Assembly (NCBI GenBank): GCA_025200525.1
Contig: CM045770.1
Location: 122,861,429 to 122,925,428 of the forward strand
DNA length: 64,000 bases
Direction: 5' to 3'
Origin: Camellia lanceoleosa
Lineage: Eukaryota > Streptophyta > Magnoliopsida > Ericales > Theaceae
Of the stretch, positions 29,101-40,630 are shown one piece after another (positions within the stretch are counted from its first letter, which is position 1; every line of letters starts with the position of its first letter). A model generated the notes under the pieces. It did not search any database. It worked only from the letters and a program-made list of their open reading frames with translations, and had not been told where the DNA came from. The position numbers and the translations under genes were made by a program.

Positions 29101-30540
29101 TCGTAGGACCACCCGAAAACATCTTTGAAATCTTTTAATAAAGCGACTAAGTACTCGCGTTCCTCCGAAGACAACGTGGACCCGATCTGGACTAGCCGTG
29201 GGTCCTCCTCAGTACCAACATTAACAGTAGTGATTTCATCAACTAAAGGTTTAACAAATCTTTCCTGCTCTTGATCAATTAAGCGTTGCAAAACCGGAGG
29301 AATTTCTTCCCCGTCGTTTTCATTAAAATTTTGAAAGTCCTGATTAATACAATAAATCAAGGACACAGAAAAGTACTCAGAAACCACCTCCATTCCATTC
29401 TCATTAAGTATTTCCAAATCGTCCGATTCTTCTGTTACAACAAACTCAAAAGAGAAAGAACAAGACAACCTAGACAGGACTGTGGTATCCGGGTTATCAC
29501 CCCCAGGATTACCGGACTCAAACTCAGTCGAGCTGGAACCTGATTCCGACTCACTAGACTCGGTGGAATCAGATTCTGGCTCACTACCTGACCCGGTGCT
29601 GCTTGACAAAAATCCCTCCTCGTACTGCCAGATGAGAGAGGGTGCGATGGATGCATACAAAATGTTTGATGGTAGGTCTGCAACCGTTTCATTCCCAATC
29701 ATGGACACCGAGAAGTTATCCCCCAAGCACTTTTGTACGATCGGAGGATCTGAAAGGAGACAAGCCAGCGCTACCTCCATTTCAATTTCAGCGCTCTCGG
29801 AATCCACACTGCTCAACCTCAGCTGATGGGTCTGTCTGCTCTTCGGCAACATCATCCCCGAATAACTGCAGGTCAAAGAAGATCTCAAACCCTAGTAAGC
29901 GCCTCTTCTCGGCATTCAACCATGGCTCTGGGAAGCCACAAAATGAAAATTCCTTCCCCTCCCGGATGAAGCGTCCATTTAGGGTACCCTAAATGGGTCG
30001 GTGCATTAACTCAAAAGGCTTCCCCGCCTTCTTTGCTCTGGCTCTTCCAACCATTTCCTTACATTTACTCACCCAATCCTCTTTGGTGGCCAAATAACCC
30101 AAGCCAAAGATATGTGGGCTGTGCGGCACTTCGTCCAATACTGCAAGGCCCTTCCGACCACTCTTTCCCAATCCTATCTTGGGGATGTGTTGAAGCTTGT
30201 TCATGAAGTATGTTGATTGTGCGCTGACATACACCCCCTCATCAACAGCCAAGATGTTTTGCACGACTCGATCCTCAGCTAGAGTAAACCCCCGATAAGA
30301 ACACATCCTCCGTGCCATGCTCGATTTCCAAAACTGGTGTAGACACTTTTGGTGGTGGATGGATTGACGAATTCCCGAAAACAATGGCCACCCCCTTCCC
30401 GTGGGGGTATTTCAACATCTGGTGTAAAGTGGAAGAGACTGCCTTTACCTGGTGCAACCACGGTCGCCCCAAAAGTAGGTTAAAGGTTGCAGGAACGTCC
30501 AAGACATGGAAATCGATCTCGTGTTGTCCTAGACCAACCT
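29101..30540 (-). pseudogene. Protease-RT linker of element B
   Basis: Degenerate coding sequence in several frames. It holds an acidic, Ser/Glu-rich segment (around SSSTGSGSEPESDSTESSES at about 29,500-29,600) followed by SSEEREYLVALLKDFKDVFG, which is the usual lead-in to Tat RT. A 'WLHQVKAVSSTLHQMLKYP' segment at 30,340-30,450 is the standard post-protease motif. Ogre-type elements carry a spliced intron in this region; I could not identify splice sites with confidence. Confidence 0.6.
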
Positions 30541-30544
30541 GGGT

Positions 30545-30967
30545 CTAAATTTTGACAGTCCCCATCACCTCCCTGTTTGTGTTATCATACGCTCGAATCA
30601 CCTGGACAGTTGGCACGAAGTCCGCGGGCTTTAACCCGATTGCATATGCCGCCCTCAATGGGCACACATTAATAGCGGATCCTGTGTCGACTAGAACCGC
30701 CGGTATCCATTTGCTTCTACACTCCACAGAGATATAGAGCGGTTTGTTATGATTCGCGCCCTCAAGCGGCAATTCTTTGTCAGAAAAGGTCAACGTCGGG
30801 GAACCTCCTCCCGGAAAGACCAATCTCACCTGCTGTTCAGGCGTAGTGTCTATCGAGAGTTTGGCCTTGTCCATTGCTAATAGGACAACCTGTCTATGCA
30901 CACGTGAAGCCATAAGCAGTTCCCAGATGGAGATGTCTGCTTGTATCTTTTTCAACTGTTTTAGCAC
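30545..30967 (-). pseudogene. Aspartic protease of element B
   Basis: Protease matures Gag-Pol. The active-site segment is PAVLVDTGSAINVCPLRAA (DTGSA), followed by VQVIRAYDNTNREVMGT, the conserved flap-side segment of Tat proteases. Upstream, ISIWELLMASRVHRQ is the usual Tat protease lead. Stops lie at 30,542-30,545 and near 30,998. The frame upstream to 31,300 is the same as that of gag, separated by a TGA at 31,316-31,318. Confidence 0.8.
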
Positions 30968-31315
30968 GGCCTCTTCTTCAAGTTGCTTGTCTTTCTATTT
31001 CTCCACCTTCTTATCCTTCTCGGACGCCTTTGGTTGGTCTAGGTGTGGGGGCTTAAAATACTGCCCGTTCCTAGTCATATGGTCTACTTCACCAATGTAC
31101 CAGGTATCATCCGGTTGATTGCTTCCCCAATTCTCATCCGTGTGGACAAGACATAAATCATCATCCTCCCACCACATTCCATCGGCAGCCGACAGACACC
31201 TGTTCGGCTCCGTTACAAAAATCCCTGTGCCCGCAGCACCTTGTGTTCTTGTACTCGCAGCACATTCTGTTCTTGTGCACACAGCACTCTCAACCCCCAT
31301 AGGAGCTTTAGCCTT

Positions 31316-33660
31316 TCAGGCTCGTTCGGAATCTTCGATCCCTTCTTGTTCTAATTGCTTCAACACAGCCTGCTCAACATTTCCTGCATTCAAAATGCCC
31401 AAGTCCTGAGCGAAATTCTTAGCATCGGCACTCTCCGGCGATGCATTCTGACTTCTGGCCCTTCCGGCCACAATTGATGTCCTTGCCCCTAACGGGCCCT
31501 TTTCCAGCCGAGATTCTTCAACAATATCTGGTTGGTCGTCAAGCCATCCTGTGGCCTCTGCTAACTCCTCAAAATCGAACCAGTTGACTGTACTATCTGC
31601 CGGGTCTTGTCCGTTGAAAATCTGGAGGTTAGCAAAGTCCCATTCTAGAGTTGCTAAGTCATCTATCCTCTGATCAAATCCATCCCCCCGCAGTACGCAA
31701 ATTTCTGCCTCCACCGACAATTCCACATTTGGCCTAATCTGACCTACTGACGTAATGTAGTCATTTGGATTGTACACCTCCTCAGCAAAGCTCCCCAATT
31801 CTTCAGTCCCCGAATCCACTGTACCACTTTCTTCTAAAAGCATCCCTATTCTGTCTTCGACAGCCACCACCATTGGTTCGGGTTGGGTTCGGGAGATGTC
31901 CAATATACACAAGTCAGTGCTGTCGGAAAGGAACACCTCCGGCTTGGGTAGGTGGGACGGGGTGATATATATGCTGGGGTCGTATGACATGACCCCAGTC
32001 TGGATAAAGTTGATCCGTTTGGGAGGTGGAGCTTGGTTGTGTGGTGGAAGAGTTTTGGTTGTGACGTTGGGGTTTTTTGGTGACACAATCACCCCGTTGT
32101 CAATGAGATCCTGAATCTCGTGACGCAATCTAAAATAGTGGTCGGTATCATGACCATGTTGTTGGTGAAAGGCGCAATACTTTGCTGGGTTATGAGAGAG
32201 AGGTAGTGGATTTGGCAATGGCTTTGGCTCCAGGGGCTTCAAGTGCCCTTTCCTGATTAATACCCCTAGAGCTTTAGACAGGGGCATATATAAAGGCGTG
32301 AAGGTTCTTTGGCCTTGTTGTTGGAATTTGGTTGTTTGTGTGTTACTCTCGAATGCACTGGAGAATGGTGTAGCTGCAGGGGTTGTTGGAGGGGTGGTGG
32401 TGACCATGCTTACCTCTGAAGCTCTAGCAGTTGCAGCACTGCTTGTGCCTGCATTGTTGTTTCGATTGAAGGTTCTCCTGGGTTGCTCTTTGTCATTGTC
32501 AATCGAACCCTGCTTCAAGGCATCCTCGATCTGTACTTCCATCTCATGCAGGTCAGAAAAGGTAGGGAAGGGGAGCACGATCATTTTCTGTATAAGTTTA
32601 GGCTGGAGATTGCGCATAATCATCCGAATCTGATCTTTGTCAGTGGGCCTAGTGGTCATCATTGAAGCCTTGGCCCTCCACTGGGCTACGAATTCAGAGA
32701 AGCTCTCCTTAGGCTCCTGCTTTGTTGTCTCGAGATCACAGGTTGTAATCTCGATTTGCGTGTTATAAGAGTACTGAGCGATAAAAGCCTCGGCCATCTC
32801 ATCCCAATTCCTCTTAACATCGTTTTCCAGTTTTGCGTACCAGATGGCTGCCACATCCGATAGGGTCCGGCCAAACAATGAAAGCTTCTGTAGTCTGGTG
32901 AGGCCCATCGTCCTTAGTATGTCTGAAAACAAACGGAGATGCACCATGGGATCCCCGGACCTATCAAAGCAGTCGATTTGTGGCATCTTCAACCGATCTA
33001 GCAGTGTCACAGTCGCGTCGGTATACTCATTATCGATGTCTGGGATAGACTTTACCCCTTGGGATTTCTTGAACAACTTCTCAAGCTTGCTTAACTTCAA
33101 CGCTGTAGGGTCCACCTCGAACTCAAAGGGAGAGTCCGGCTGATTGATAAGCGTAGGTGCCTTGGATAGTTGGGGTAGAATCGGGGGTGGAGCCGGCCTT
33201 GTCGGAATATCCGTATCTCCTTGGACATTTGGTGCCTCCCCGGGTGCTGGAACTTCTGGTGGGGGAGGAGCCTGGTGTGAAGCAGATGCCCTGGTTTGTT
33301 GTTGCAGCCTGGCAATTAACTCTGCCTGCTGGGCCATGATCTCGGCCTGTTGTTTGGCAAATTCATCTTGACGAACAGCGTCCTACTGCATGGCTCTCAT
33401 ACTTTCTTGAAGTTGGCGCACCATGTCATCCATCCCTGTCATGTTCTGCTGTTCCAGCTGATTGACTGGTATATCTATCTCTACGGTAAAAACAAAAGCC
33501 TCAGCCTGACTGTCCACTGACAAGGTAGACCACTGTTCTGGCAACCTCTGCTCGGATACACTGCGTCTTCTTGACCTTCGTCTGATAACCGGGGGTAAGG
33601 AATAAAACACTGGTTGTCTGTCGACCAGATCCTCAAATCGATTGAGTCGACGACCTCTAG
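31316..33660 (-). pseudogene. Gag of element B
   Basis: Structural protein of the virus-like particle. The N-terminal part (about 33,660-33,386: basic RRRSRRRS, then a coiled MDDMVRQLQESMRAMQ) ends at a TAG (33,383-33,385). The frame reopens and runs 673 codons from an ATG at 33,337. Domains: Gln-rich coil, Pro-rich stretch, capsid core (DGSGDPMVHLRLFSDILRTM-like block, WYAKLE, WDEMAEAFIAQYSYN, ETTKQEPKESFSEFVAQWRA), linker, then HPLYMPLSKAL-like and CAFHQQHGHDTDHYFRLRHE. The knuckle's final Cys is Tyr here. A long acidic C-terminus follows. Apart from the one stop and the Cys loss it is nearly complete. Confidence 0.85.
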
Positions 33661-34390
33661 TCCAGAGTGCTTGGAGAATATCTGCTTGGTTTGAAGCAAT
33701 TGTGCTAAACTACCTAGCAAAAAGATAAATAAAGCAATAATAAGGAAATAAACAACCAGACAAACGGACAGCATAATAACATAAATAAACACACAACACA
33801 CAGTTGGGCATCACAACACACAGTTGATAAGCTGAATAGACTGTTCTCAAATACTGATCATTGTTCCCAAATCACTGCTCCCAAAATCAATCGACACCGC
33901 AGAGATAATCGATTCCCAAAATCTTGGTGCCCTCAGTTCGATACCCAAACTTGTAAACTGATACATGCATTCCTGTAGAGACGCACTCTAAAAGCACATA
34001 GCAAACAAGTGAGAGTCAAAACACCCTTATGTTGGGGTAAGGTTTCCCTGTCCTATTTTGTCAGGAGCTAGGGTTTCACTATGCACGCAGCGGTTTCAAA
34101 CAACCTATAATCAGGTAAGCAACCTGTCCTAGCTTGGAATGGTCACTATGGATTCCAAATATGCACTAGGTCGAATGGTCAAAAGGGTGCCCCAGAAAAT
34201 TGGGTTTGTGTTCCCCATCGTGCAGAGCCCGTAACCGATCGACCTTATATAGCACGCTCCCAAGAAACCACTCAAGAATAGCAGATGGCAAACACGGTGT
34301 CCTAAGCGCACCAATGCAAATGCAATGCAAAGAAACACATAAGTGCAAACAAAACAAGATATCATGGGTTCGAGTCAAGTTCTCCAAACT
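33661..34390 (-). other. Untranslated leader of element B
   Basis: No gene. It carries the leader blocks shared with A and C, for example 'cctgtcctattttgtcagg' near 34,050 and 'gcacgcagcggtttcaaac' near 34,083. 'gtgccctcagttcgatacccaaac' at about 33,928 matches 8,888 in element A. Confidence 0.6.
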
Positions 34391-34406
34391 CTCCAGCAGA
34401 GTCGCC
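34391..34406 (-). other. Primer-binding site of element B
   Basis: On the minus strand it reads TGGCGACTCTGCTGGAG, one base different from the A and C sites, five to six bases from the LTR end. Probable tRNA-Arg primer, as for the other two elements. Confidence 0.85.
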
Positions 34407-34412
34407 AGAAAC

Positions 34413-37400
34413 TGTAGACGTCCCCGAACATCCTGGGAGGGAATCCCGTTTTGTTCATTGGGCTCACTACAGTTCAGGACTCAATGTCATGGTCCTGTAT
34501 CTAATCTCGCAGAGTGCAATACAAGACCGATGAATTATCAAAGAGTCCAAATCCGGCAAATCATTTTTGAAAATAGATTTTTTTTTGAAAGAAGTGCCAA
34601 ACATGGACTGCTTTGCCAGATACAGAGTCGCCACCTAAATATTTTATTTTCTGGGCGAATTTAGGAAACCTTGACTCGTTGCCTAAGGCCACGTGTCCGT
34701 CATCACCAAAGTTGCCTCGGCTCGGGAACTTGGGTACGATTGGGAAAGGTCACTTCGTGAGCACCCCCGCTCGCCCGATCAAAGATCGGCCTCTACTAAC
34801 CATGATATCGAGTTTTGAAAACATATGTGCTCTTATTCCAGTTATTAGCCTAGAATTACTATGTGATGCGCACATCATGCAAGTATAGACTAGGTTGCCT
34901 GAATTGGAAAATGATTTTGCCACTCTCAAGTGGGCTTAAAACTCTCAATTGGTGAATTGTTCCAATTCAAATAACCCAACTTTCACCCACAAGCATTCCG
35001 GCAGTTATATCACACAAACACATAGCCTCATGGTAAGCATGCTATCATGGCAGTCACTCACACACATGCAAGGATGCTAAAACATAAATACTTACCGAGT
35101 ACTCCAAGCCAAAGAAAGAAGCTAATTAGAGATCATACATGAATCCTAACTATGCTGAAATGCCTAATGCAACACATGCAAAATGCAACTAAGATAGACT
35201 TGGCTATTCTAAACATGGCATATGAAATGCAACAGATAACATGTATTCAACTTGGAATTGAAATACAATGCAGTTAGTATGATGCGTCGAGCCCAGTGCA
35301 GGCAATACAAATGAATGAATGCAAACATGCGAACATATAGATGCTAATTGAAACATGCCCTAAAACTAACCATCATAAGTTGATAAATAAAAGGGAGAAA
35401 GACGTGGGGTTGGAAGACATGCATCATACACACGCACACTTATTACAACATTGCCCTCTCGCAGAGGGTCCGAATAAATATTACACAACCAAAATTAATA
35501 ACTAATTATTACACAACACTAGCTAATTAACAAATTAACAAATTAACTAAGAAAGCAAGTAAACTAGCATGCAATGCCACATGAAATAGACTGCCTCAGC
35601 TCTGTTCGGAATGATGAAAGATGCATGCATGCTCGAGTCGCTTTGTCGGGAAATCCATCGTGATGCCCCGATTTGCCTCGCTTCTGTTGGTCCCGAATAC
35701 TATACAAAGCTCCGTAAGGTCGCTTAACTAGCTTTTTGTCGCTAGTTTTGCTTGCTACAACAGAGAGCGAGAAAGGGACATGGCAAATTATTTTCAACAT
35801 ATGTATGCACAACCACACTCCCCGTCATTGCATGAGCTCTAGGGAGTGTAATCCTCAATCCTCGTGCCACCAATCACGCATCTCGATGCATGATGGCAGA
35901 GGAGTCGAATTGCATGACTCAATGTGAAATGAATGCACAAATGGACACCTGAAACCAACAACTCTACCATGGATAGTCAAGAGTGTCGGCGACCGGGAAT
36001 TGAAGCACCTTTTGTCACTTTGAGTACAAAACGTCCCTCGTTTCCCGTGTTTGGACTAAACCCTATTCCAAACACAATGCAATATACATGGCATGTGCGA
36101 TGCGACTCGGACTATGCAACGTAAATGCAATGCGACTAAATGATGCAAACATGCAGAAAATGACATGCAAACAGGCTACTAGCATACACAATGTTATGAA
36201 CTACATGGCATACTCGATGCAAGATACCTTGTGCAACAATATGACAACATATGATTAGCATACACGATACGAATATCAAATGGTATACTCGATGCAACGA
36301 ACTACATGGCATGTGCAATGCTATGACTAGAATGGCATATACAATGCAAGATGGACTTAAGCCAAGATGGGTGAGCCTCAGCCACACCCAAATCAGTGGC
36401 CAAACATGATAGAATGAAAGGTAGGAACACTCATGCAAACATGCCCGATGCAAGGGACCGAACCTAAGGCATCAAGTGCCACTCTACCAAAGCATGGCAA
36501 TGGATGAAACATGGCATTTAATCATACATTTTCCAGCTCTGAAATGATATGCAAGATGGTCCCAAATCATGCAAATATGTCACACAATGCATGCTAGATG
36601 GCCCGAATACTGAAACTAGTGAAGTGCGTTACACTAGAGGTACACAAAGCAATGCACAAATGGAAAAATCAGCCTTAAATAGACCCTAGGTAGGTCCAAG
36701 ACAGTAGGATAATGGCCTAAAAAGATGGCTCAACATACATAGAAATGAAGCTCATGCAATGGTCCAAAAACGAGACAAACTAGCACGACTCTCAAACGCA
36801 TTTAAAGAGTGGAAAACATGGGAATATGGAATACATGTAAGCTCTAAAATATGATGCACAATGGTCCTAAAACATGGAAACACCTCAACATAAGCATGCA
36901 ATATGCCCCAAAACACAAAGCTAGGCAAGAGTATTGAGCAACAACCATGCATAGCAAGCATCATTCAACCATGAGGCATAAAAAAGAGCATTCAAGAGGT
37001 CACCAAAACAACAAAATTCAGAGGTATAACATGCCAAATAAAGCCCAAAAGCCCCTGAAATGTGGTCTACGCATGCAAGAATGATAGGCCCCTTTGATAG
37101 GCTATAAAGAGGGTTGTTCTACACATGCAAGATGGACACCCAAAATGGAAAAATGGGCTCTAGAAACAGCCTATGCAGGTCCTAAAACCCAACAAAAATG
37201 GCCTAAAACATGGCTTTGAAGCATGCACACATGGGCTCCCTTGTTAGGCCAAATATGCTAGAAAACAAAACAAGGGGTGAGAGGGTCACCCCTCTCTGAT
37301 TTTGGCTCTCAAAATAGTATCCTAGCCACTGAAAATCCACTGGATTTCAGTGGCTAGAAGGCCAAACAGAGCTCAATGCAAAGGTCTAAGTGCATGGCTC

Positions 37401-38723
37401 AAAACAAGGTGAAAACAAGCATGCAAAGGGGTAGATGACCCCCAACAGCAAAATGACCTTAAACAAACATGTAAAGGACCTCAAAATAAGACTTTTTTCA
37501 GTTTATGACAAAGCTCAAAAATTCTTCCAAGTAAGGCTAAAAGATGAAGAAAAATAAAGCCTTAAAGAGGGAATAGGGTGTTACCTTTATAGCTCAACAA
37601 CTCCAACAGCTTCTAGGCCAAAAATGTAGCTCCTTAACCTTTGAAAACAAGCTCCAAGGACCTTTGGTCGGTGTTGGAGGTGTTAGGCTAAGAGGTAGTG
37701 TGTAAAGGCGCAAGAGTTGGCTCTTTAGAGGCTAAAATCAAAAAACAAAGGGAGATATATGTATGTATGCTCCAGCCAACTTCTGAACCCTTGCAAGGGA
37801 AGAGGAGCCTTCCCCTTATAGCCCAAGAGGTTCAAAGGTTCTCCTCGAAGCTTAAAACCAAGTTTGAAGATCCTCCATACACATGTATGAAGGATCAATT
37901 CTGTGCCTTCCAACTGGCATAGTTGGAACCAACTCAGTGAGACAGAAAATGAGAAAGTTGGCTCGGTTCAAGTGGTGGCCGACCACTCCCCGGTCACCGA
38001 CTAGGGACAAAGGTTCAGCTGGTCGGTGGCCTCCTAGGGTGATCTCCAAGCTGAAAGCAAGCTAGTGGTATGGTGGAGACCAGTTAAAAGTGGCTCAAAA
38101 ACCAAGGAGACCAGCTTCTTGACAAGAAAATCGGCCTGCAAGAGAAAAGGTGGTCTCCAAGAGAAAAGGTGGTCTCCCACCCTTGTACCACCTTCCAAAC
38201 AATGAAAATAGGGTCCATACCAAAAATGATCCAAGACGGATGCAAAACGAGGGTTCGAGGGCCAAATCGCAAAGTGAGCCCCAAACCGATCATTAAGCAT
38301 CGAAAGTGGCATGCGACCACGAAGGTGGTCTCCCGGGCCACATTGTCCCTCTAGCAAGAGGAAACAAGGTGTGTGCCAAAAACTGGAGCAAACGGAGAAA
38401 GTTAAGCGGTCCCGAACCGAGGCGCATGGCCGACGGCTCCAAACACTGAAAACTAGTTTCCAAACAAGAAAAGCGGCCTACGACCACGAAACGTAGCCTA
38501 CGGCCACTGAGAGATGGTCTACGAGACCTCTCTCTCCCTTCGGGAAGAGAAAACAGAACCTAGTTCGCAAACCGAGGCAAAACACAAGAGAATCCCGAAG
38601 TCTGGAGGCAAAGGCTCTCAGTCGAGACTCCAAAACCTCAGAACAAGCACAACAAGCACAATCACCGAGCACTCAATCGATGACGTCTGAGTCTTAAGGT
38701 TGGTCAAAAATGGGGTGTCTACA
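34413..38723 (-). mobile_element. 5' LTR of element B (4,311 bases)
   Basis: In element orientation it starts TGTAGACACCCCATTTTT (plus-strand end 38,723) and ends GTCTACA next to the PBS. The TATA-hairpin unit is at 37,795-37,822, with GGCCGACCAC/GGTCGGTGGCC motifs upstream at 37,958-38,030. Its flank on the LTR-start side is AAGGT (38,724-38,728), presumably half of the target duplication; the partner would be left of the window. Its closest relative in the window is the 3' LTR fragment at 13,097-15,857. Confidence 0.9.
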
Positions 38724-40284
38724 AAGGTACATACAGTAACCCTCTGGCGGTAACAATCAATAACAGCCCGGTATGATGATAACTAGTCCATACCCAAAAT
38801 CACATTAAACCTGACATATCCATTACTACAAAAGAAAATGGATGTCGATGATCAGCGACCTCTGTATCACAGCCCCGACACCCCTATTTCAAAACCAACT
38901 CACCCCCAATAAGTGACACAACACAATTAGGAGAAGCTAAGTGCACCAACTCCAACCCCAAAATAGATGCAAATGCAGCAGATATAAAGGAATGGGATAC
39001 ACCAGTATCAATCAACACATTAGCAACCAAGTTGCATAGACTGAGCCGAAGTGGCTCCCTGATTGGCCCTCGAGGCCTGAACTGACTGAGCTAGCTGAAA
39101 ACTCTGTGTTTGTCTCGAACCAGACGCACCAGATGTGCCACTCAACTGCGGGCAAAACCTCTTCAGGTGCTCACCCTGCCCACACTGATAACAAGTGAGT
39201 GGCTGACCTCTGCCCTAACTCTGGCTCTGAGGACGAGCTAAAGAAGAAGCTGCTCTCTACCCTCCTTCCCTCTGCAGGTAAGCTGGAGACTTGTGGCCCA
39301 GCTGACCATATTTGTAACAAGTGATGTCTCCCTGACCGCCTCTTCCAGAACCCGAACTCGGTACTAGAAAGGTAGATCTAACATGTGCTCCTTGGGGCTG
39401 CTGCGGGTTAGAACCCTTATACTTCTTACTGTCCCCCTGGCCATCCTAACTCCTCCTGGAACCTCTTATCCTCTTCTCTTCCGCTTGCATGATAGTCTCA
39501 AGATGGGCTGTAGCCTCCACAAGGCACCCATAATCTCTAGTCATAGACCTGGCAACTCGAAACATGAGCCTAGTCCTCAACCTCTTCTCGAACTCCAGGT
39601 AGCTGCGTTCCTTGGTCGCCACTAACTCAGGTGCAAATCTAGACAAGCTAGTAAAAGTGGCCTCAAACTCTGCCACCGGGGTATTCAGCTGCACCAACTT
39701 GGAGAATTGATTCCTCAACTTCTCCCTCATTGTAGTCGGCAAATACTTGTCCTGGAAAGCCTCAACAAAGGCCTCCCAAATCCTTCCAATGCGTCTCAAG
39801 ATACTTCCACCATCGACTCGATCCCCTTCAGTTGGAAGGATGCCAAGATCACTCGAAAACCTCTGTCTTCGATGCAAAGCATCTCAAACATCTTCGTCAT
39901 CTTCTTTAACCACTCCTCAGCCTTCAGTGGCTCATTTGGATAACCCAAAAACTCGTCCGGATTCGACCGGAAAAACTCCCTCTTCAAAAAAGACAGCCCT
40001 GCCTCAGCAACATGGGCCTGCACTTGATTCTCAGCCCTGAGAATGTCCATGGATTCCCTCAAAGCTCCTGCCATCTCTTGGGCTAAGACGCCCATGGCCT
40101 GCTGACCCACTGGCTTGGCCACATTGGCTTGACCAACACCCTCCTGCTGTGCCGGGATTTCATCCGATATAGGCATCTCCTGCCTTTTAGGCCTACCACG
40201 CCTACCACCACGTCCTCGTCCTGACATCCTAATAAAGGTAACAAGGACATTAGCACATTTACAAATGTGCCGAAGCAATTTCAC
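38724..40284 (-). pseudogene. Gag-protease of element D (Tekay/Del-like chromovirus), cut by element B
   Basis: The ATG at 40,284 or just downstream opens gag: a basic GRGRGGRRGRPKRQE stretch, FFRSNPDEFLGYPNEP with a following LKAEEWLKKMTKMFEML segment typical of Del gag. A frameshift near 39,800-39,870 moves to the frame with FQDKYLPTTMREKLRNQF and FEKRLRTRLMFRVAR. Farther on are a zinc knuckle (CYQCGQGEHLKRFC, about 39,150-39,195), a degenerate second one, and a protease segment VLIDTGVSHSFIS (about 39,000-39,040). The sequence is cut at 38,724, where element B starts, so RT and everything after it lie left of the window. Confidence 0.8.
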
Positions 40285-40615
40285 TCGCGTCCTAATGCAA
40301 TGGACAACTGTAATTCACTCAACGTAAGCACATAATCACATAAGCACTTATGAATTTCATTTCCGGATAATGACTGTCTCGTGGCATTGCTAGAGATCCA
40401 GTTAGAAATGGCAGTGATCAAGTGCCTTTCTAATAGGACTCCCAGAAACCTAAGGATCCAATCAACATCCTAGAAACCCAATTCCACACCCATATAGTCA
40501 CATAAACATGTTATCACAAAAATACATAACATTATACACAAGTCTCTAACAAGCGAGACAAACCTAGTGTGGTACTAACCACTTCCCACGTACCCAAAGT
40601 ATTCAAACCTGGTAC

Positions 40616-40627
40616 GCTCTGATACCA
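40616..40627 (-). other. Primer-binding site of element D (initiator tRNA-Met)
   Basis: On the minus strand it reads TGGTATCAGAGC, three bases after the LTR end. This is the standard complement of initiator tRNA-Met used by chromoviruses and many copia elements. Confidence 0.9.
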
Positions 40628-40630
40628 AGT

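Larger units (their letters stand above)
13097..38723 (-). mobile_element. Element B: Tat-lineage Ty3/gypsy retrotransposon with antisense cargo genes
   Basis: Order in element orientation: 5' LTR, PBS, leader, gag, protease, linker, RT-RNase H, archaeal RNase H, integrase, hairpin module, then antisense DUF7745-like and PMD genes, a foreign solo LTR, polypurine tract and truncated 3' LTR. Extra antisense ORFs between integrase and the 3' LTR are known in Tat elements (Grande, Retand and others). Here there are two, one with five introns. B sits in the protease region of element D and is itself interrupted by A in its 3' LTR. Confidence 0.88.

Noticed and set aside
34200..34664. 154-codon plus-strand ORF across the PBS of element B
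   Set aside because: It is antisense to leader, PBS and LTR end and has no domain; similar frames occur opposite the PBS in A and C only as fragments.
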